Source: Pseudescherichia sp031987975
GTDB taxonomy: Bacteria > Pseudomonadota > Gammaproteobacteria > Enterobacterales > Enterobacteriaceae
Direction of reading: 5' to 3'
DNA length: 64,000 nucleotides
Assembly (NCBI RefSeq): GCF_031987975.1
Contig: NZ_DALZYX010000005.1
Location: 124,001-188,000 of the forward strand
The position numbers were made by a program, and so were the translations under genes. The stretch's first letter is position 1; every line of letters starts with the position of its first letter. The notes below the pieces were generated by a model that made no database searches, was not told the DNA's origin, and saw nothing but the letters and a program-made list of their open reading frames with translations. This document shows, one piece after another, positions 54,800 through 63,484 of the stretch.

Positions 54800-56941
54800 T
54801 TACAAAACGCCCACAGCGATATAATGATAACTATCTGGCCAGTCGACGACCTCCTCTGTTTTCATATGAAGGTTAACTGTCCAGTAGGCCATTTTAACGA
54901 GAATACCCGGATCCCGATCGCTTCCTGTTGCGCTCCAGAAATAAAAATTAGATGCTGACTGACCACGCCAACCGCAGGCGTTCGCGTCATTGTAAAAATC
55001 CCCCCACTCATCGAACAAATCCTCCAGCCCTGACGCGCTAGATAAATGTTCCTGCCATGGTTCCGGTACTGTAGATTTTTGCTTATAGAGGCTAGCTGTT
55101 AAGGTATTAATAAGGTAAGAAATCTGGTTGTTGTCACTGTCAGTTAACGAGATTTTTGCAATGCCTCTGCCATTAATCGTGACCGTACCATTTTTATCGA
55201 CACTTGCAACACCTGGCTGGCTTGAACTCCAGTGTACAGGCAATGCTCCCCCAGTAAATTTTCGACTTACGCGGGCTCCCACCGGAACATAATTATTAGT
55301 AGAAAAAATCCCTTGTTCATCAACAGTTATTTTTTTGAGGGGGTTAAGTGCACGTGTTACATCAGTCCAGCGTAGAGTTGGCGTATTCAAAACAATCTCT
55401 ACGCTTTTTATACTGCCATTATACAGCACGCCAGCCACTACCGCAGTACCTGTATCACCCGTATCTGTCAGACTCACGGTTGCCTGACCCAGAAGGTTCG
55501 TCATTGAAAACTCACTACTCAGATTGCCCAGGGTGGTACGCCAGTTCACCCTCACGCCTGCCGCGGGCATGTTCTGTTGGCCATAAACCAGCGCAGTCAG
55601 CGTCGCTGCATCCGTACCGTCATTCGTGATACTGGCTTTGTCGCTGGTCAGGCTGACAATCCGGTCGCCGGCTTCAGCTTCCTCCACCGTTATATTCACA
55701 TACTTACAGGTGCCGTCCGGCAGGGTTGCGGTCACCACTGCGGTCCCCGCGTCACCAAGGTCCGACAGTTTCGCATGCGACTGGCCGGTTTCATCCGTCA
55801 CCTGCTGTTTATGGTTCAGGTTGCCCAGGTCGGTTGTCCAGGTTACCGTCACACCCTGCGCCGGGTTACCGGCCGTATCCACCACCGTGGCGGTCAGGTA
55901 CGCCTGGTCTTCACCGTCATTGATGATGGTGTCCTTGTCACTGGTGACGCTGACCAGGGTCACATCGCCGCTGGCATCGAGCAGAGCCACGCTCACGCTC
56001 TTCGTGCTGCCGTTGTCCAGAGTGGCCGTCACCCAGCTTGTCCCGGTGTCACCGGTGTCGGTCAGGGTCGTCGTAGCCTGGCCAGCCATGTCCGTCACTG
56101 AAGATGACGTGCTCAGCTCACCCGGGGCGGCACTCCACTTCACCGTCACGCCGGAAACGGGAAGGCCGCTGCCGTCGGTCACGGTGGCGGTCAGGACTGC
56201 CGCGCTGATGCCATCGTTGATGATGCTGCTCCTGTCGCTGACCAGGGTGCTGATGACGTTACCGGCACCACCACCCGCAACGATGATTTGCCAGGAGTTG
56301 TCGGTCTGCATGACCGGGGCGGCGAAGGTCCAGCCATCCGGGAAGCCGGTGGCGGAGAGGATGGTCACGGCACCGCCGGTGTACTCCAGCACCAGAGTAC
56401 CGGCATTGAGGCTACTCCAGGCGACCTGGCCGGTGGTGGCATTGTAGGCACCGAACAAGCATGAGACGATGACGGAACTGCCGGTGGTGATGCCGATAAA
56501 GCCGGCCACCCCATTCAGGCCCGGGCGGCTCAGGGTGGTGATGCTGGTGGTGGCACCGCCAACCACGGAGGTGGCGGCCACGGCATTAACGTCACCGGAA
56601 ACGGCGCTCATGTCGAGCCAGACCGGGGTGACCACGGCCGGGTCGACGCCGAGGTAAGACAGCGGAAAAGCGGAGGCAACATAGAAGGTGGTAAGGTCAG
56701 GGACGTCAGCAGTGATAAGGCTCTCGGTGTGGTTCTGGTAGTTCAGGGAAGGGTCGGTAGTACTGACTTCGCTCCAGCAGAAGGCATGCATGTCGCTCAT
56801 GGCAACAGAGCGGTAGTTCCAGCTGTTACTGCCGGTGGCGAGAGTGCCGGTGATGCCGTGGGCGACGGACTGGGAGGTACCGGAATAGTTGATGCCAGTG
56901 TATAAGCGCAGGCTGCTGCCAGCTTCAGGGATAACGGACAT
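54800..56941 (-). CDS. Beta/gamma-crystallin plus Big_1 protein with lectin-like C-terminus (713 aa)
   Basis: Start at ATG 56941 (MSVIPEAGSSLRLYTGINYS), after AAAAAAGGAAA. The N-terminal about 230 residues match the crystallin unit of the 781- and 999-aa proteins: motif YTGINYSG at 14-21, then YLGVD and GFPDGWTFAAPVMQTDNSW. Three Big_1 domains follow at about 230-325, 330-420 and 425-520 (each starting LxSDxxSIxNDG). Next comes a Big_2-like stretch (VSRKFTGGALPVHWSSSQPG) and a C-terminal region about 625-713 (LFDEWGDFYNDANACGW, SASNFYFWSATGSD) like the lectin-type tips of invasins. No signal peptide or barrel is present. It is adhesin-like in architecture but without a visible export signal. 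Confidence 0.8.
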   Translation of the reverse strand: MSVIPEAGSSLRLYTGINYSGTSQSVAHGITGTLATGSNSWNYRSVAMSDMHAFCWSEVSTTDPSLNYQNHTESLITADVPDLTTFYVASAFPLSYLGVDPAVVTPVWLDMSAVSGDVNAVAATSVVGGATTSITTLSRPGLNGVAGFIGITTGSSVIVSCLFGAYNATTGQVAWSSLNAGTLVLEYTGGAVTILSATGFPDGWTFAAPVMQTDNSWQIIVAGGGAGNVISTLVSDRSSIINDGISAAVLTATVTDGSGLPVSGVTVKWSAAPGELSTSSSVTDMAGQATTTLTDTGDTGTSWVTATLDNGSTKSVSVALLDASGDVTLVSVTSDKDTIINDGEDQAYLTATVVDTAGNPAQGVTVTWTTDLGNLNHKQQVTDETGQSHAKLSDLGDAGTAVVTATLPDGTCKYVNITVEEAEAGDRIVSLTSDKASITNDGTDAATLTALVYGQQNMPAAGVRVNWRTTLGNLSSEFSMTNLLGQATVSLTDTGDTGTAVVAGVLYNGSIKSVEIVLNTPTLRWTDVTRALNPLKKITVDEQGIFSTNNYVPVGARVSRKFTGGALPVHWSSSQPGVASVDKNGTVTINGRGIAKISLTDSDNNQISYLINTLTASLYKQKSTVPEPWQEHLSSASGLEDLFDEWGDFYNDANACGWRGQSASNFYFWSATGSDRDPGILVKMAYWTVNLHMKTEEVVDWPDSYHYIAVGVL

Positions 56942-56969
56942 AGTATTTCCTTTTTTAAAGTCACAGGGA

Positions 56970-56986
56970 CCGGACAGAAAGTCCGG
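56970..56986 (-). promoter_or_regulatory. Leader hairpin before the 713-aa gene
   Basis: CCGGAC-TTTCT-GTCCGG stem-loop in the 5' leader, 28 bases upstream of the ATG. It lacks a U-run, so it is more likely a leader structure than a terminator. Confidence 0.4.
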
Positions 56987-57184
56987 CATCGGCGCCAATG
57001 ATGAAAAAAAAGGAGGAAGAGCATCAGGCTGTTATGGCAAGAAAACGGGCAAAAATGATTGGTTTACCGGTCCACTGTTCGCCGGGTTTGCCTGCGGGTC
57101 TGAACTTGCGGATAGCGGTATCAGTGAGTGCTGCATTTACTCAACGAACCGTGAGGCTCCGATTAAGGCCCGAAAACCACAGAT

Positions 57185-57222
57185 GTAAAAAACCCGGCAG
57201 TCCTTATCAGGACAGCCGGGTT
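57185..57222 (-). terminator. Terminator of the first tRNA-Asn
   Basis: On the minus strand a long stem AACCCGGC ... GCCGGGTT with an inner GTCCT/AGGAC extension is followed by TTTTTTACAT. It lies 57 bp downstream of the tRNA. Confidence 0.85.
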
Positions 57223-57278
57223 AATCTAACTGCTTTTTAATGCCTCAGGACGCAGGGAGAGGTCTTGAGACTAGAATT

Positions 57279-57354
57279 TGGCTCCTCTGACTGGACTCGA
57301 ACCAGTGACATACGGATTAACAGTCCGCCGTTCTACCGACTGAACTACAGAGGA
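57279..57354 (-). tRNA. asnW: tRNA-Asn (GTT), minus strand
   Basis: A 76-nt tRNA with TCCTCTG / CAGAGGA acceptor, anticodon GTT in CTGTTAA and encoded CCA. It is identical to the copy at 59117-59192 but inverted. Its place between amn and yeeO matches asnW in E. coli. Confidence 0.97.
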
Positions 57355-57372
57355 ATCGTGTGAACGGGGCGA

Positions 57373-57401
57373 ATATTAACGGCGGGGGGTGGGCTTGTCA
57401 A
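57373..57401 (-). promoter_or_regulatory. Promoter of the minus-strand tRNA-Asn
   Basis: Consensus TTGACA and TAATAT with 17-bp spacing, read on the minus strand, followed by a GC-rich discriminator. Confidence 0.88.
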
Positions 57402-57476
57402 AGGGTGATTTAAAAAAAACATCCGATTGCCCAATTATTCCCCATGCCGCACAAAAAACAGCAATGCCCCGCTGAC

Positions 57477-58910
57477 TTACTGTGCATTTGGCCGTTTGGC
57501 ACGCGGATATTTCCACAGCCAGCGGCCGCTAATCATGCGCCAGTAGAAGAGCACCCCGCGCACCGCCCAGTCGAGGAACATCCCCAGCCAGACACCCACC
57601 ACGCCCATCCCCAGCACCACACCTAGCGTATAGCCTGCGACAACGCGGCAACCCCACATGCCGAGCATGGAGACCCACATTGCAAAGCGAGCGTCACGCG
57701 CACCCTTCTGCCCCGCCGGCAGCACCCACGAAGCCGCCCAGATAGGCATAAATGCGGCGTTAAGCCAGAGCAGCGTTTTCACGACCTCCTGAACGTCCGG
57801 CTCCGGGGTATAAAACGAGGCCAGCAGGCCTGCAAACGGCGCGCTGAACCAGGCGATACAGGTCAGGCCAATAGTCGAAAGCCAGAAGACATGGCGCAGC
57901 TGGCGCTCGGCCTGGCCAATCTGCCCCTTACCCAATCGCCTGCCGGTAATGATGGTTGAGGCAGAACCCAGCGCGTTGCCTGGCAAGTTGATTAATGCCG
58001 CCACGGAGAAGGCGATAAAGTTACCGGCAATAACGTTAGTCCCCATACCGGCCACAAAGATCTGCGTCAGCAGTTTGCCGCTGTTAAAAAGCACTGACTC
58101 GATGCTGGCTGGAACACCAATACCCATCACCTCCCAGATAATGGCGAAGTTAAGCGGCTTAAAGTAGCTTTTGAGCGTAATACGCAACGCCGGATTAAAG
58201 CCAATCATCAGTACCCAGATGATAGCTATCGCGCCGATATAGCGGGAGATGGTCAGGCCCAGTCCGGCCCCGGCGAAGCCCAGCCCCGGCCAGGAGAAGA
58301 CGCCGTAGATCAGCGCGCTACTGATAATGATATTGAGAATATTCATGCCGCCGTTGATCATCAGCGGAATTTTAGTATTACCTGCCCCACGCAGCGCTCC
58401 GCTGCCGATCAGCGCAATCGCCGCTGCCGGGTAGCTAAGAACGGTTAGCTCCAGATAGGTCAGCGCCAGCGCTTTGACTTCTGGCGTCGCCTCTCCCGCG
58501 ACAACGTCAATAATCTGCGCGCCAAAGTAGTGGATCACCGCCGCCAGCACTGCGGCAAAGAGAGTCATGATCACCAGCGACTGCCGTGCCGCCGCCCGTG
58601 CTCGTCGCCTGTCACGTTTGCCCAGGCTAAAGGCGACAACCACGGTGGTCCCTAAGTCGATCGCGGCAAAAAACGCCATGACCACCATATTGAAACTGTC
58701 AGCGAGGCCCACGCCCGCCATCGCCTCTTTACCTAACCAGCTGACCAGAAAGGTGCTGAGTACCCCCATCAGCAGTACGCAGGTATTTTCCAGAAAAATA
58801 GGTACCGCCAGCGGAGTGATCTCACGCCAGAAAAGGACTCGGTAACTATTGCGTTTTTTATACCAGGACGTGCGTACGACGGCCTGTCGTAGAGCGGCAG
58901 TGACGTTCAA
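57477..58910 (-). CDS. yeeO: YeeO, MATE-family exporter
   Basis: A 477-residue, 12-helix MATE protein matching E. coli YeeO through most of its length: YRVLFWREITPLAVPIFLEN, then AFFAAIDLGTTVVVAFSLGKR and GSGALRGAGNTKIPL. E. coli YeeO exports flavins and dipeptides. The E. coli annotation has a longer N-terminus; here the first ATG compatible with the frame gives MNVTAALRQAVVRTSWYKKR. It is flanked by two inverted tRNA-Asn genes, as in E. coli (asnW-yeeO-asnU). Confidence 0.93.
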   Translation of the reverse strand: MNVTAALRQAVVRTSWYKKRNSYRVLFWREITPLAVPIFLENTCVLLMGVLSTFLVSWLGKEAMAGVGLADSFNMVVMAFFAAIDLGTTVVVAFSLGKRDRRRARAAARQSLVIMTLFAAVLAAVIHYFGAQIIDVVAGEATPEVKALALTYLELTVLSYPAAAIALIGSGALRGAGNTKIPLMINGGMNILNIIISSALIYGVFSWPGLGFAGAGLGLTISRYIGAIAIIWVLMIGFNPALRITLKSYFKPLNFAIIWEVMGIGVPASIESVLFNSGKLLTQIFVAGMGTNVIAGNFIAFSVAALINLPGNALGSASTIITGRRLGKGQIGQAERQLRHVFWLSTIGLTCIAWFSAPFAGLLASFYTPEPDVQEVVKTLLWLNAAFMPIWAASWVLPAGQKGARDARFAMWVSMLGMWGCRVVAGYTLGVVLGMGVVGVWLGMFLDWAVRGVLFYWRMISGRWLWKYPRAKRPNAQ

Positions 58911-59070
58911 AGTGGACCTTAGCGAGAGTGCAAGAGAGAAAGTTGAAACTTCATTTCAAATGATGAGGGAGAAATGCCGATCCTGCAAAGTATTTTCCAC
59001 AGATTTTGTTGGCAAAAGCACCAGAGTGGTGAGAGAAGCAGCAGACGAACGACATTGATTCAAATGGGGT

Positions 59071-59098
59071 TTGACAAAAAATTTTATGCCGCTAATAT
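59071..59098 (+). promoter_or_regulatory. Promoter of the plus-strand tRNA-Asn
   Basis: TTGACA and TAATAT with 16-bp spacing, ending about 19 bp before the tRNA. Confidence 0.85.
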
Positions 59099-59116
59099 TC
59101 GCTGCGTTCACACGAT

Positions 59117-59192
59117 TCCTCTGTAGTTCAGTCGGTAGAACGGCGGACTGTTAATCCGTATGTCACTGGTTCGAGTCCAGTCAGAGGAGCCA
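59117..59192 (+). tRNA. asnU: tRNA-Asn (GTT), plus strand
   Basis: A 76-nt tRNA identical to the inverted copy at 57279-57354; anticodon GTT, encoded CCA. It is followed by a strong terminator. Asn tRNAs at this locus are well-known island insertion sites in enterobacteria. Confidence 0.97.
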
Positions 59193-59200
59193 AATTTGAG

Positions 59201-59229
59201 AAGCCCGCTTTTTAGCGGGCTTTTTGCTT
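59201..59229 (+). terminator. Terminator after tRNA-Asn
   Basis: AAGCCCGCT / AGCGGGCTT stem with T4 loop and following TTTTGCTTTT. Confidence 0.92.
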
Positions 59230-59230
59230 T

Positions 59231-60157
59231 TCATTCTGCGCCAGATATCGCCAGCGTCAGCAACAATTCTTTCAACCAGTCGGTCGCACCGCGCTTACCG
59301 CTTCGTTTGTGGGAATAGATTTTCACCTCGAACGGAGGCACGCTAAACGGCAGCTCGAAAATTGTAACGCCTGCCGTCTGGGCGATACGCTCCGCCGCCA
59401 GTCGCGGGAGGGCCATAAGCAGATCGCTTTCGGCGACAATAAAGGGGGCGCTAAGCATGGAGGGTGTTTTTATCGTTACCTGGCGTGTGTGTCCCATTTG
59501 CGCCAGCTGAAGATCCAGAACGCCCTGCCTCTCATTCCACGGCGTCACAATCAAATGACGGGCAGCCAGATAATCGTCGAAAGTGAGCTGCGCTCGGCCA
59601 GGGTTGCTAATAACCACATACTCATCTTTCAACCAGCTAATCTCATCCAGCTCCGGCTGCTTTGCATCGCCCGGCGCACTGAACCCCAGCGCCAGATCGA
59701 CCTCTCCCGCCAGCAGCTCCGTTAGGGCAGGACTATGAGGCAAATAACGCAGCTCAAAGCGCAACCCGGGTGCATCGCGTTGTAGCCTGGATATCAGCGT
59801 GGGGAAAATGGTAAATGCGGTGAAATCCGTAATGGCAATCTGCAGGCAGTCTGTGCTGGCAGCAGGATCGAATTTCGGCTGTGGCGTAAGCTGTAAATTA
59901 AGCGAGCTTAATGCCGAAGCGACAGCAGGCGCGAGCTGGGAAGCATATACGCTGGGACACATGCGGTGCCCTTCCCGGTAGAAAAGCGGATCGTTTAAGG
60001 CTGTCCGCAGCCGGGATAGTGCGTGGCTAAGTGCCGAGGTGCTCATCGCCAGCTCATCCGCCGCCAGACTGACCGAGCCGTGGCGATAAACGGCATCGAA
60101 AACGGGTAGCAGATTTAAATCGAGACGTCTTAGAGCAGAATGCATAGTATTCAACAA
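59231..60157 (-). CDS. LysR-family transcriptional regulator
   Basis: A 308-residue LysR regulator of the NodD/LeuO-like subgroup with helix-turn-helix LDLNLLPVFDAVYRHGSVSL and a C-terminal PBP2-like effector domain (HLIVTPWNERQGVLDL). It is divergent from the acetyltransferase gene with a spacer of about 90 bp and is the most likely regulator of it. The gene ends right at the tRNA-Asn terminator. No specific homologue recognised. Confidence 0.85.
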   Translation of the reverse strand: MLNTMHSALRRLDLNLLPVFDAVYRHGSVSLAADELAMSTSALSHALSRLRTALNDPLFYREGHRMCPSVYASQLAPAVASALSSLNLQLTPQPKFDPAASTDCLQIAITDFTAFTIFPTLISRLQRDAPGLRFELRYLPHSPALTELLAGEVDLALGFSAPGDAKQPELDEISWLKDEYVVISNPGRAQLTFDDYLAARHLIVTPWNERQGVLDLQLAQMGHTRQVTIKTPSMLSAPFIVAESDLLMALPRLAAERIAQTAGVTIFELPFSVPPFEVKIYSHKRSGKRGATDWLKELLLTLAISGAE

Positions 60158-60249
60158 TCCATGAGTTCATTGCACTTAATTCTTTTTACGATAACCCTTA
60201 TGCTTAACGCCATCAATTTACCTACCGACAGAAAATGACAGGAAAACGG

Positions 60250-60729
60250 ATGAGTATCACGATTCGCCAGGCCCTCTCCACGGACGTTAATGCTATTTAC
60301 GATATGATTTACGAGCTGGCAGTGTATGAAAAAGCGCCTGACGAGGTGGTGACGACCCCGGAAGAGATTGGCAAAACGCTGTTCAGTCCTGAAAGCAAAA
60401 CTGAAGCACTGATCTGCGAGATTGACGGAAAAACGGTAGGCTATGCCGTTTTCTTCACCAGCTACTCAACCTGGCTTGGGCGCAACGGCATCTACATGGA
60501 AGATCTCTATGTGTCACCAGAATACCGCGGCAAAGGTGCAGGTAAAGCGCTGCTGAAATACATTGCCCAATGTGCGGTCACTCGTCAATGTGGCCGTCTG
60601 GAGTGGAGCGTCCTCGACTGGAACCAGCCCTCTATCGATTTTTACCTTAGCATCGGCGCCCTTCCTCAGAGCGAGTGGGTGCGCTACCGCCTCGATGGCG
60701 ACGCACTGCTTAAGTTTGCTGAAGGCTAA
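60250..60729 (+). CDS. GNAT acetyltransferase, spermidine/diamine N-acetyltransferase-like
   Basis: A 159-residue GNAT protein. The acetyl-CoA-binding motif is YVSPEYRGKGAGKALLKYI (about residues 85-103), preceded by GIYMEDL. The C-terminal WSVLDWNQPSIDFYLSIGA resembles eukaryotic and bacterial SAT (spermidine/spermine N1-acetyltransferase) proteins. The ATG at 60250 is preceded by AGGAAAACGG; an ATG five codons upstream is less well supported. Probable small-amine acetyltransferase; substrate not proven. Confidence 0.85.
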   Translation: MSITIRQALSTDVNAIYDMIYELAVYEKAPDEVVTTPEEIGKTLFSPESKTEALICEIDGKTVGYAVFFTSYSTWLGRNGIYMEDLYVSPEYRGKGAGKALLKYIAQCAVTRQCGRLEWSVLDWNQPSIDFYLSIGALPQSEWVRYRLDGDALLKFAEG

Positions 60730-60894
60730 TTCTTCTAAGAGTAGCGCTGATACCGGGTTCGCTGAACGTGAACTCGGTTTTCACCGACCAACATTTGCAG
60801 TGTCTTTAGATAGACAGATACTTTTCATCAATCAAATAAAATTGAAATAGTCGGCTCATAAATAAGTCCAATAAAAGACACTTTATTTTGCAAA

Positions 60895-61521
60895 TTATTT
60901 GTAAGCAATGTTTTCAACACTTCTCAAGCTAATAACCGGGTAGCGATAAACGCAACGGTGTTCAAATTCATTATAAAATATAATGGCTGCTTCGTTAGTG
61001 GAAATCTTAATAACGCTAAACTTCTCTGCGCACTCTTCTGGCGCATGAAAGAAGTCATAACTCACGCTCTCCTTGATCATGTTGACAGGCACAATCTCTT
61101 TCAACGTGTCAATATCATACACACTCAGGCTTACCCATCCTTCAACCAGGCTAATCTGTGACAACAGTAAAACATCATCAAACTGGGTAGCCGTCGGCAA
61201 CATATTTTTTTCCCGCCCAATGTAGGTAGATTGTAATAGATCAACACGCCTAACGGTAAACGTATCATCGAAGCTAAGCAGGTAGGTTCTGGAGTGTTTG
61301 TGCCGGGGATCGATCCAGGCCAGCCAGGTGATCATAATGTCCCGGGTCGTCTGTCCCTGAACAAAGCGGAGATCCTGAATGGGATATTCACATGAATAGA
61401 TATCATAAATACGTCCACTTTCAACAATCCGTATCATTGCACGCTCATCTGTATCAGACATATCGCAAAGCAAATAGAGCAACTTACCACGGTGATAAAA
61501 CAGATCGTGACTGATATTCAT
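60895..61521 (-). CDS. Protein of unknown function downstream of holin genes
   Basis: A 208-residue protein without signal peptide or membrane helix. It is rich in aromatic and acidic residues and has a beta-strand-like repeating pattern (YLLCDMSDTDERAMIRIVES, TWLAWIDPRHKHSRTYLLSF, SLVEGWVSLSVYDIDTL), suggesting a beta-propeller or sandwich. A GGAGAGG ribosome site precedes the ATG. It lies 117 bp after the second holin gene on the same strand and may be transcribed with it. No family recognised; candidate partner or cargo of the lysis genes. Confidence 0.6.
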   Translation of the reverse strand: MNISHDLFYHRGKLLYLLCDMSDTDERAMIRIVESGRIYDIYSCEYPIQDLRFVQGQTTRDIMITWLAWIDPRHKHSRTYLLSFDDTFTVRRVDLLQSTYIGREKNMLPTATQFDDVLLLSQISLVEGWVSLSVYDIDTLKEIVPVNMIKESVSYDFFHAPEECAEKFSVIKISTNEAAIIFYNEFEHRCVYRYPVISLRSVENIAYK

Positions 61522-61638
61522 TTATCGTACCTCTCCCTAAATAGTTCAACTCTATACAATTATTTAAACATTTTAATACCATTAAAATCTCCCACCTATT
61601 ATGCTTGTTGACTTCCTACTCTGGGTTAAAGGCGGAAG

Positions 61639-61932
61639 TTAGATATTAATTTTTCTTCTCTTTCCTTTAATTAAAAATGCCAGATCGCCCTCAGCAGCGA
61701 AAAGGGCAATGCAAAATAGGATATTGATAACCATCTGAGCCAGCTCGGCCAGCCTGAAATGGCCATGCGCAATCCAGACGATAAGCGCGCTACAGGCCAC
61801 GGCTAACGCCCATGTTACCCATGAGTAGGCGGGATGATGGGTAGGCGGAACCGCGCGCGTAAAGACGATCTTGGCAATAATCAAACCTGCGACAAGAATA
61901 TTAATTATGTAACTAAGATAAAGTATGTTCAT
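61639..61932 (-). CDS. Phage-type 3-TM holin
   Basis: A 97-residue protein with three membrane helices (about 5-25, 38-58 and 62-84) and a basic C-terminus KGKRRKINI. The pattern HHPAYSWVTWALAVAC and AELAQMVINILFCIALF matches putative phage 3-TM holins. Its ATG overlaps the end of the preceding holin gene by four bases (ATGA), so they are co-translated. No tail or head genes are nearby, so this is a stand-alone lysis-type unit rather than an intact prophage. Confidence 0.75.
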   Translation of the reverse strand: MNILYLSYIINILVAGLIIAKIVFTRAVPPTHHPAYSWVTWALAVACSALIVWIAHGHFRLAELAQMVINILFCIALFAAEGDLAFLIKGKRRKINI

Positions 61933-62267
61933 TTTTCACCTTTCCGGAACTTATGATCAAAGATTGACCCAACCTTCTTTGGGCGAGTGGTTAAATACAT
62001 GAGCAAGCGCACTGCTACCGCTGCACTGATCACTGCGCCTACTGCTGGCGAGACCTCCAGGGCAAGCCCCAATAATTTTTGGCTAAGCTGGGATAACACC
62101 TGCGCACTAAACTCTGAGCATATCAGCCCCACCATCATTGAGGCGGCGAATAAAAGTAGCCGTGCCCAAACGGCAAAATCGATAGCAGAAACCACAAAAA
62201 TGATACTGCCAGCAAAAGCAGCGATAAACGTATCCGGTTCCTGACTAATAATAGTTGAGAGTGCCAT
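61929..62267 (-). CDS. Phage-type holin (first of pair)
   Basis: A 112-residue protein with several membrane helices (about 12-32, 35-52 and 72-92) and a basic C-terminus TTRPKKVGSIFDHKFRKGEK. The order of helices and the motif SPAVGAVISAAVAVRLLMYL resemble putative holins that precede 3-TM holins in phage lysis modules. Divergent from the LysR gene at 62568 across a 300-bp spacer. Probable pore former for release of the M15 endopeptidase encoded nearby. Confidence 0.7.
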   Translation of the reverse strand: MALSTIISQEPDTFIAAFAGSIIFVVSAIDFAVWARLLLFAASMMVGLICSEFSAQVLSQLSQKLLGLALEVSPAVGAVISAAVAVRLLMYLTTRPKKVGSIFDHKFRKGEK

Positions 62268-62567
62268 AAGTATTACTGCCTTTAATGGTCTGGAGCCATT
62301 GATAATGTTTAACTGTATAATTGCTATTTTTCATTTACCCTGTCCTTCAGAAATGCCGTGGCCTGATGATATTATCACCCTTGTTAAATAGTGTTCATAA
62401 ATAGCCTAAAGTTAATCGAAAAATGATGCTGCCTGCGGTTGCATTAGACGTTAATTAAATACGTATAATGCACACGAAAATGACATTACATCTTTTAATC
62501 AATATAGTTTTGGATGTACAGCCATTGTATTCACCCTACTCTCATAATCATCATCGGAGAAAACCGA
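62268..62567. other. AT-rich divergent regulatory region
   Basis: A 300-bp spacer between the holin operon (minus) and the LysR gene (plus), without a gene. It should carry both promoters and a LysR site; I could not single one out. Confidence 0.5.
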
Positions 62568-63419
62568 ATGGGCGCATTACTTGCGAAAAAAATGAAATAT
62601 TTTATGGTCACCATGGAAGAGCGCAATTTTGCTAAAGCAGCAGAGGCACTCTGTATCACTCGCTCGCCTTTAAGTAAAGCCATCTGCGAACTGGAAGACT
62701 ATCTCGGAGGCAAACTCTTTACCCGTACCTATAACAGCCTGGAACCTACTGAGCTTGCTTTTGACTATTATCAAAAATGCAAACCCATTTATGAAATGAT
62801 ACTGGCGCTTGAAAGCGAGTGTCGATCAGGAAACGCTGATATACCATTAACTATTCTTTTTGATATTAGCGTGCCTGAGTTGCTGTATCAACAAATCGTG
62901 ATGGCGATGAAAAGTGAAAACATTCTTTTTAATTGTGAAAGATATGTTATTAATTTGTCTGATGTTGATGACGTCGCACGTAAACACACGCTTGTCGTTT
63001 CGCTGCGCGAAATCGCGTCTAATACCACGTGTGATGTTGATAAGTGGCAAGGCGATGAGATAGTCATCTGCACGCCGATGAGCTACTCGGTGTCGCACAG
63101 TACGACACCTCTTTTTATTTGGAAAGATCTCAATTCAAGCTACCTTCAACGAAGCTTTTCCCAGCTCGTTAAAAACTATCTACCCGATGCCACGTTTATT
63201 GAGCATAACTTCAGCCTCACCGGTCTGCTTTATAATATACGCGCCGGCAAAGGCTGTTCACTTCTCACGCGCAAAATCGCCACCATGTATAAAGTTGACG
63301 GTGTTGAATATATCCCTGTAAAAGAGAAAAGACCAACCATCTATATGTACCACACCTCTGAAAAGAAAATGAATAAAATTATCCTGCAGATTAAATCGAT
63401 CATAAATGATTTTATTTAA
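62568..63419 (+). CDS. LysR-family regulator in the lysis-type cluster
   Basis: A 283-residue LysR regulator with helix-turn-helix MKYFMVTMEERNFAKAAEAL, then CITRSPLSKAICELEDYLGG. The effector domain is diverged and rich in Ile/Asn/Lys, with AT-rich codon use. I chose the ATG at 62568 because GGAG precedes it. It is divergent from the holins and convergent with the endopeptidase, an arrangement that suggests control of both. LysR regulators accompany lysis-type export modules in Serratia and Yersinia. Confidence 0.8.
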   Translation: MGALLAKKMKYFMVTMEERNFAKAAEALCITRSPLSKAICELEDYLGGKLFTRTYNSLEPTELAFDYYQKCKPIYEMILALESECRSGNADIPLTILFDISVPELLYQQIVMAMKSENILFNCERYVINLSDVDDVARKHTLVVSLREIASNTTCDVDKWQGDEIVICTPMSYSVSHSTTPLFIWKDLNSSYLQRSFSQLVKNYLPDATFIEHNFSLTGLLYNIRAGKGCSLLTRKIATMYKVDGVEYIPVKEKRPTIYMYHTSEKKMNKIILQIKSIINDFI

Positions 63420-63429
63420 ATATAAAAAA

Positions 63430-63456
63430 GATGAAGCGAGTTGAACTCGCTTCTCT
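63430..63456 (-). terminator. Terminator of the endopeptidase gene
   Basis: Palindrome GAAGCGAGTT-G-AACTCGCTTC. On the minus strand it is followed by ATCTTTTTTATA, which fits termination of the M15 gene; it lies between convergent genes. Confidence 0.8.
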
Positions 63457-63484
63457 CATTGTAAGCCGTTGTGCCGTAAATGCC

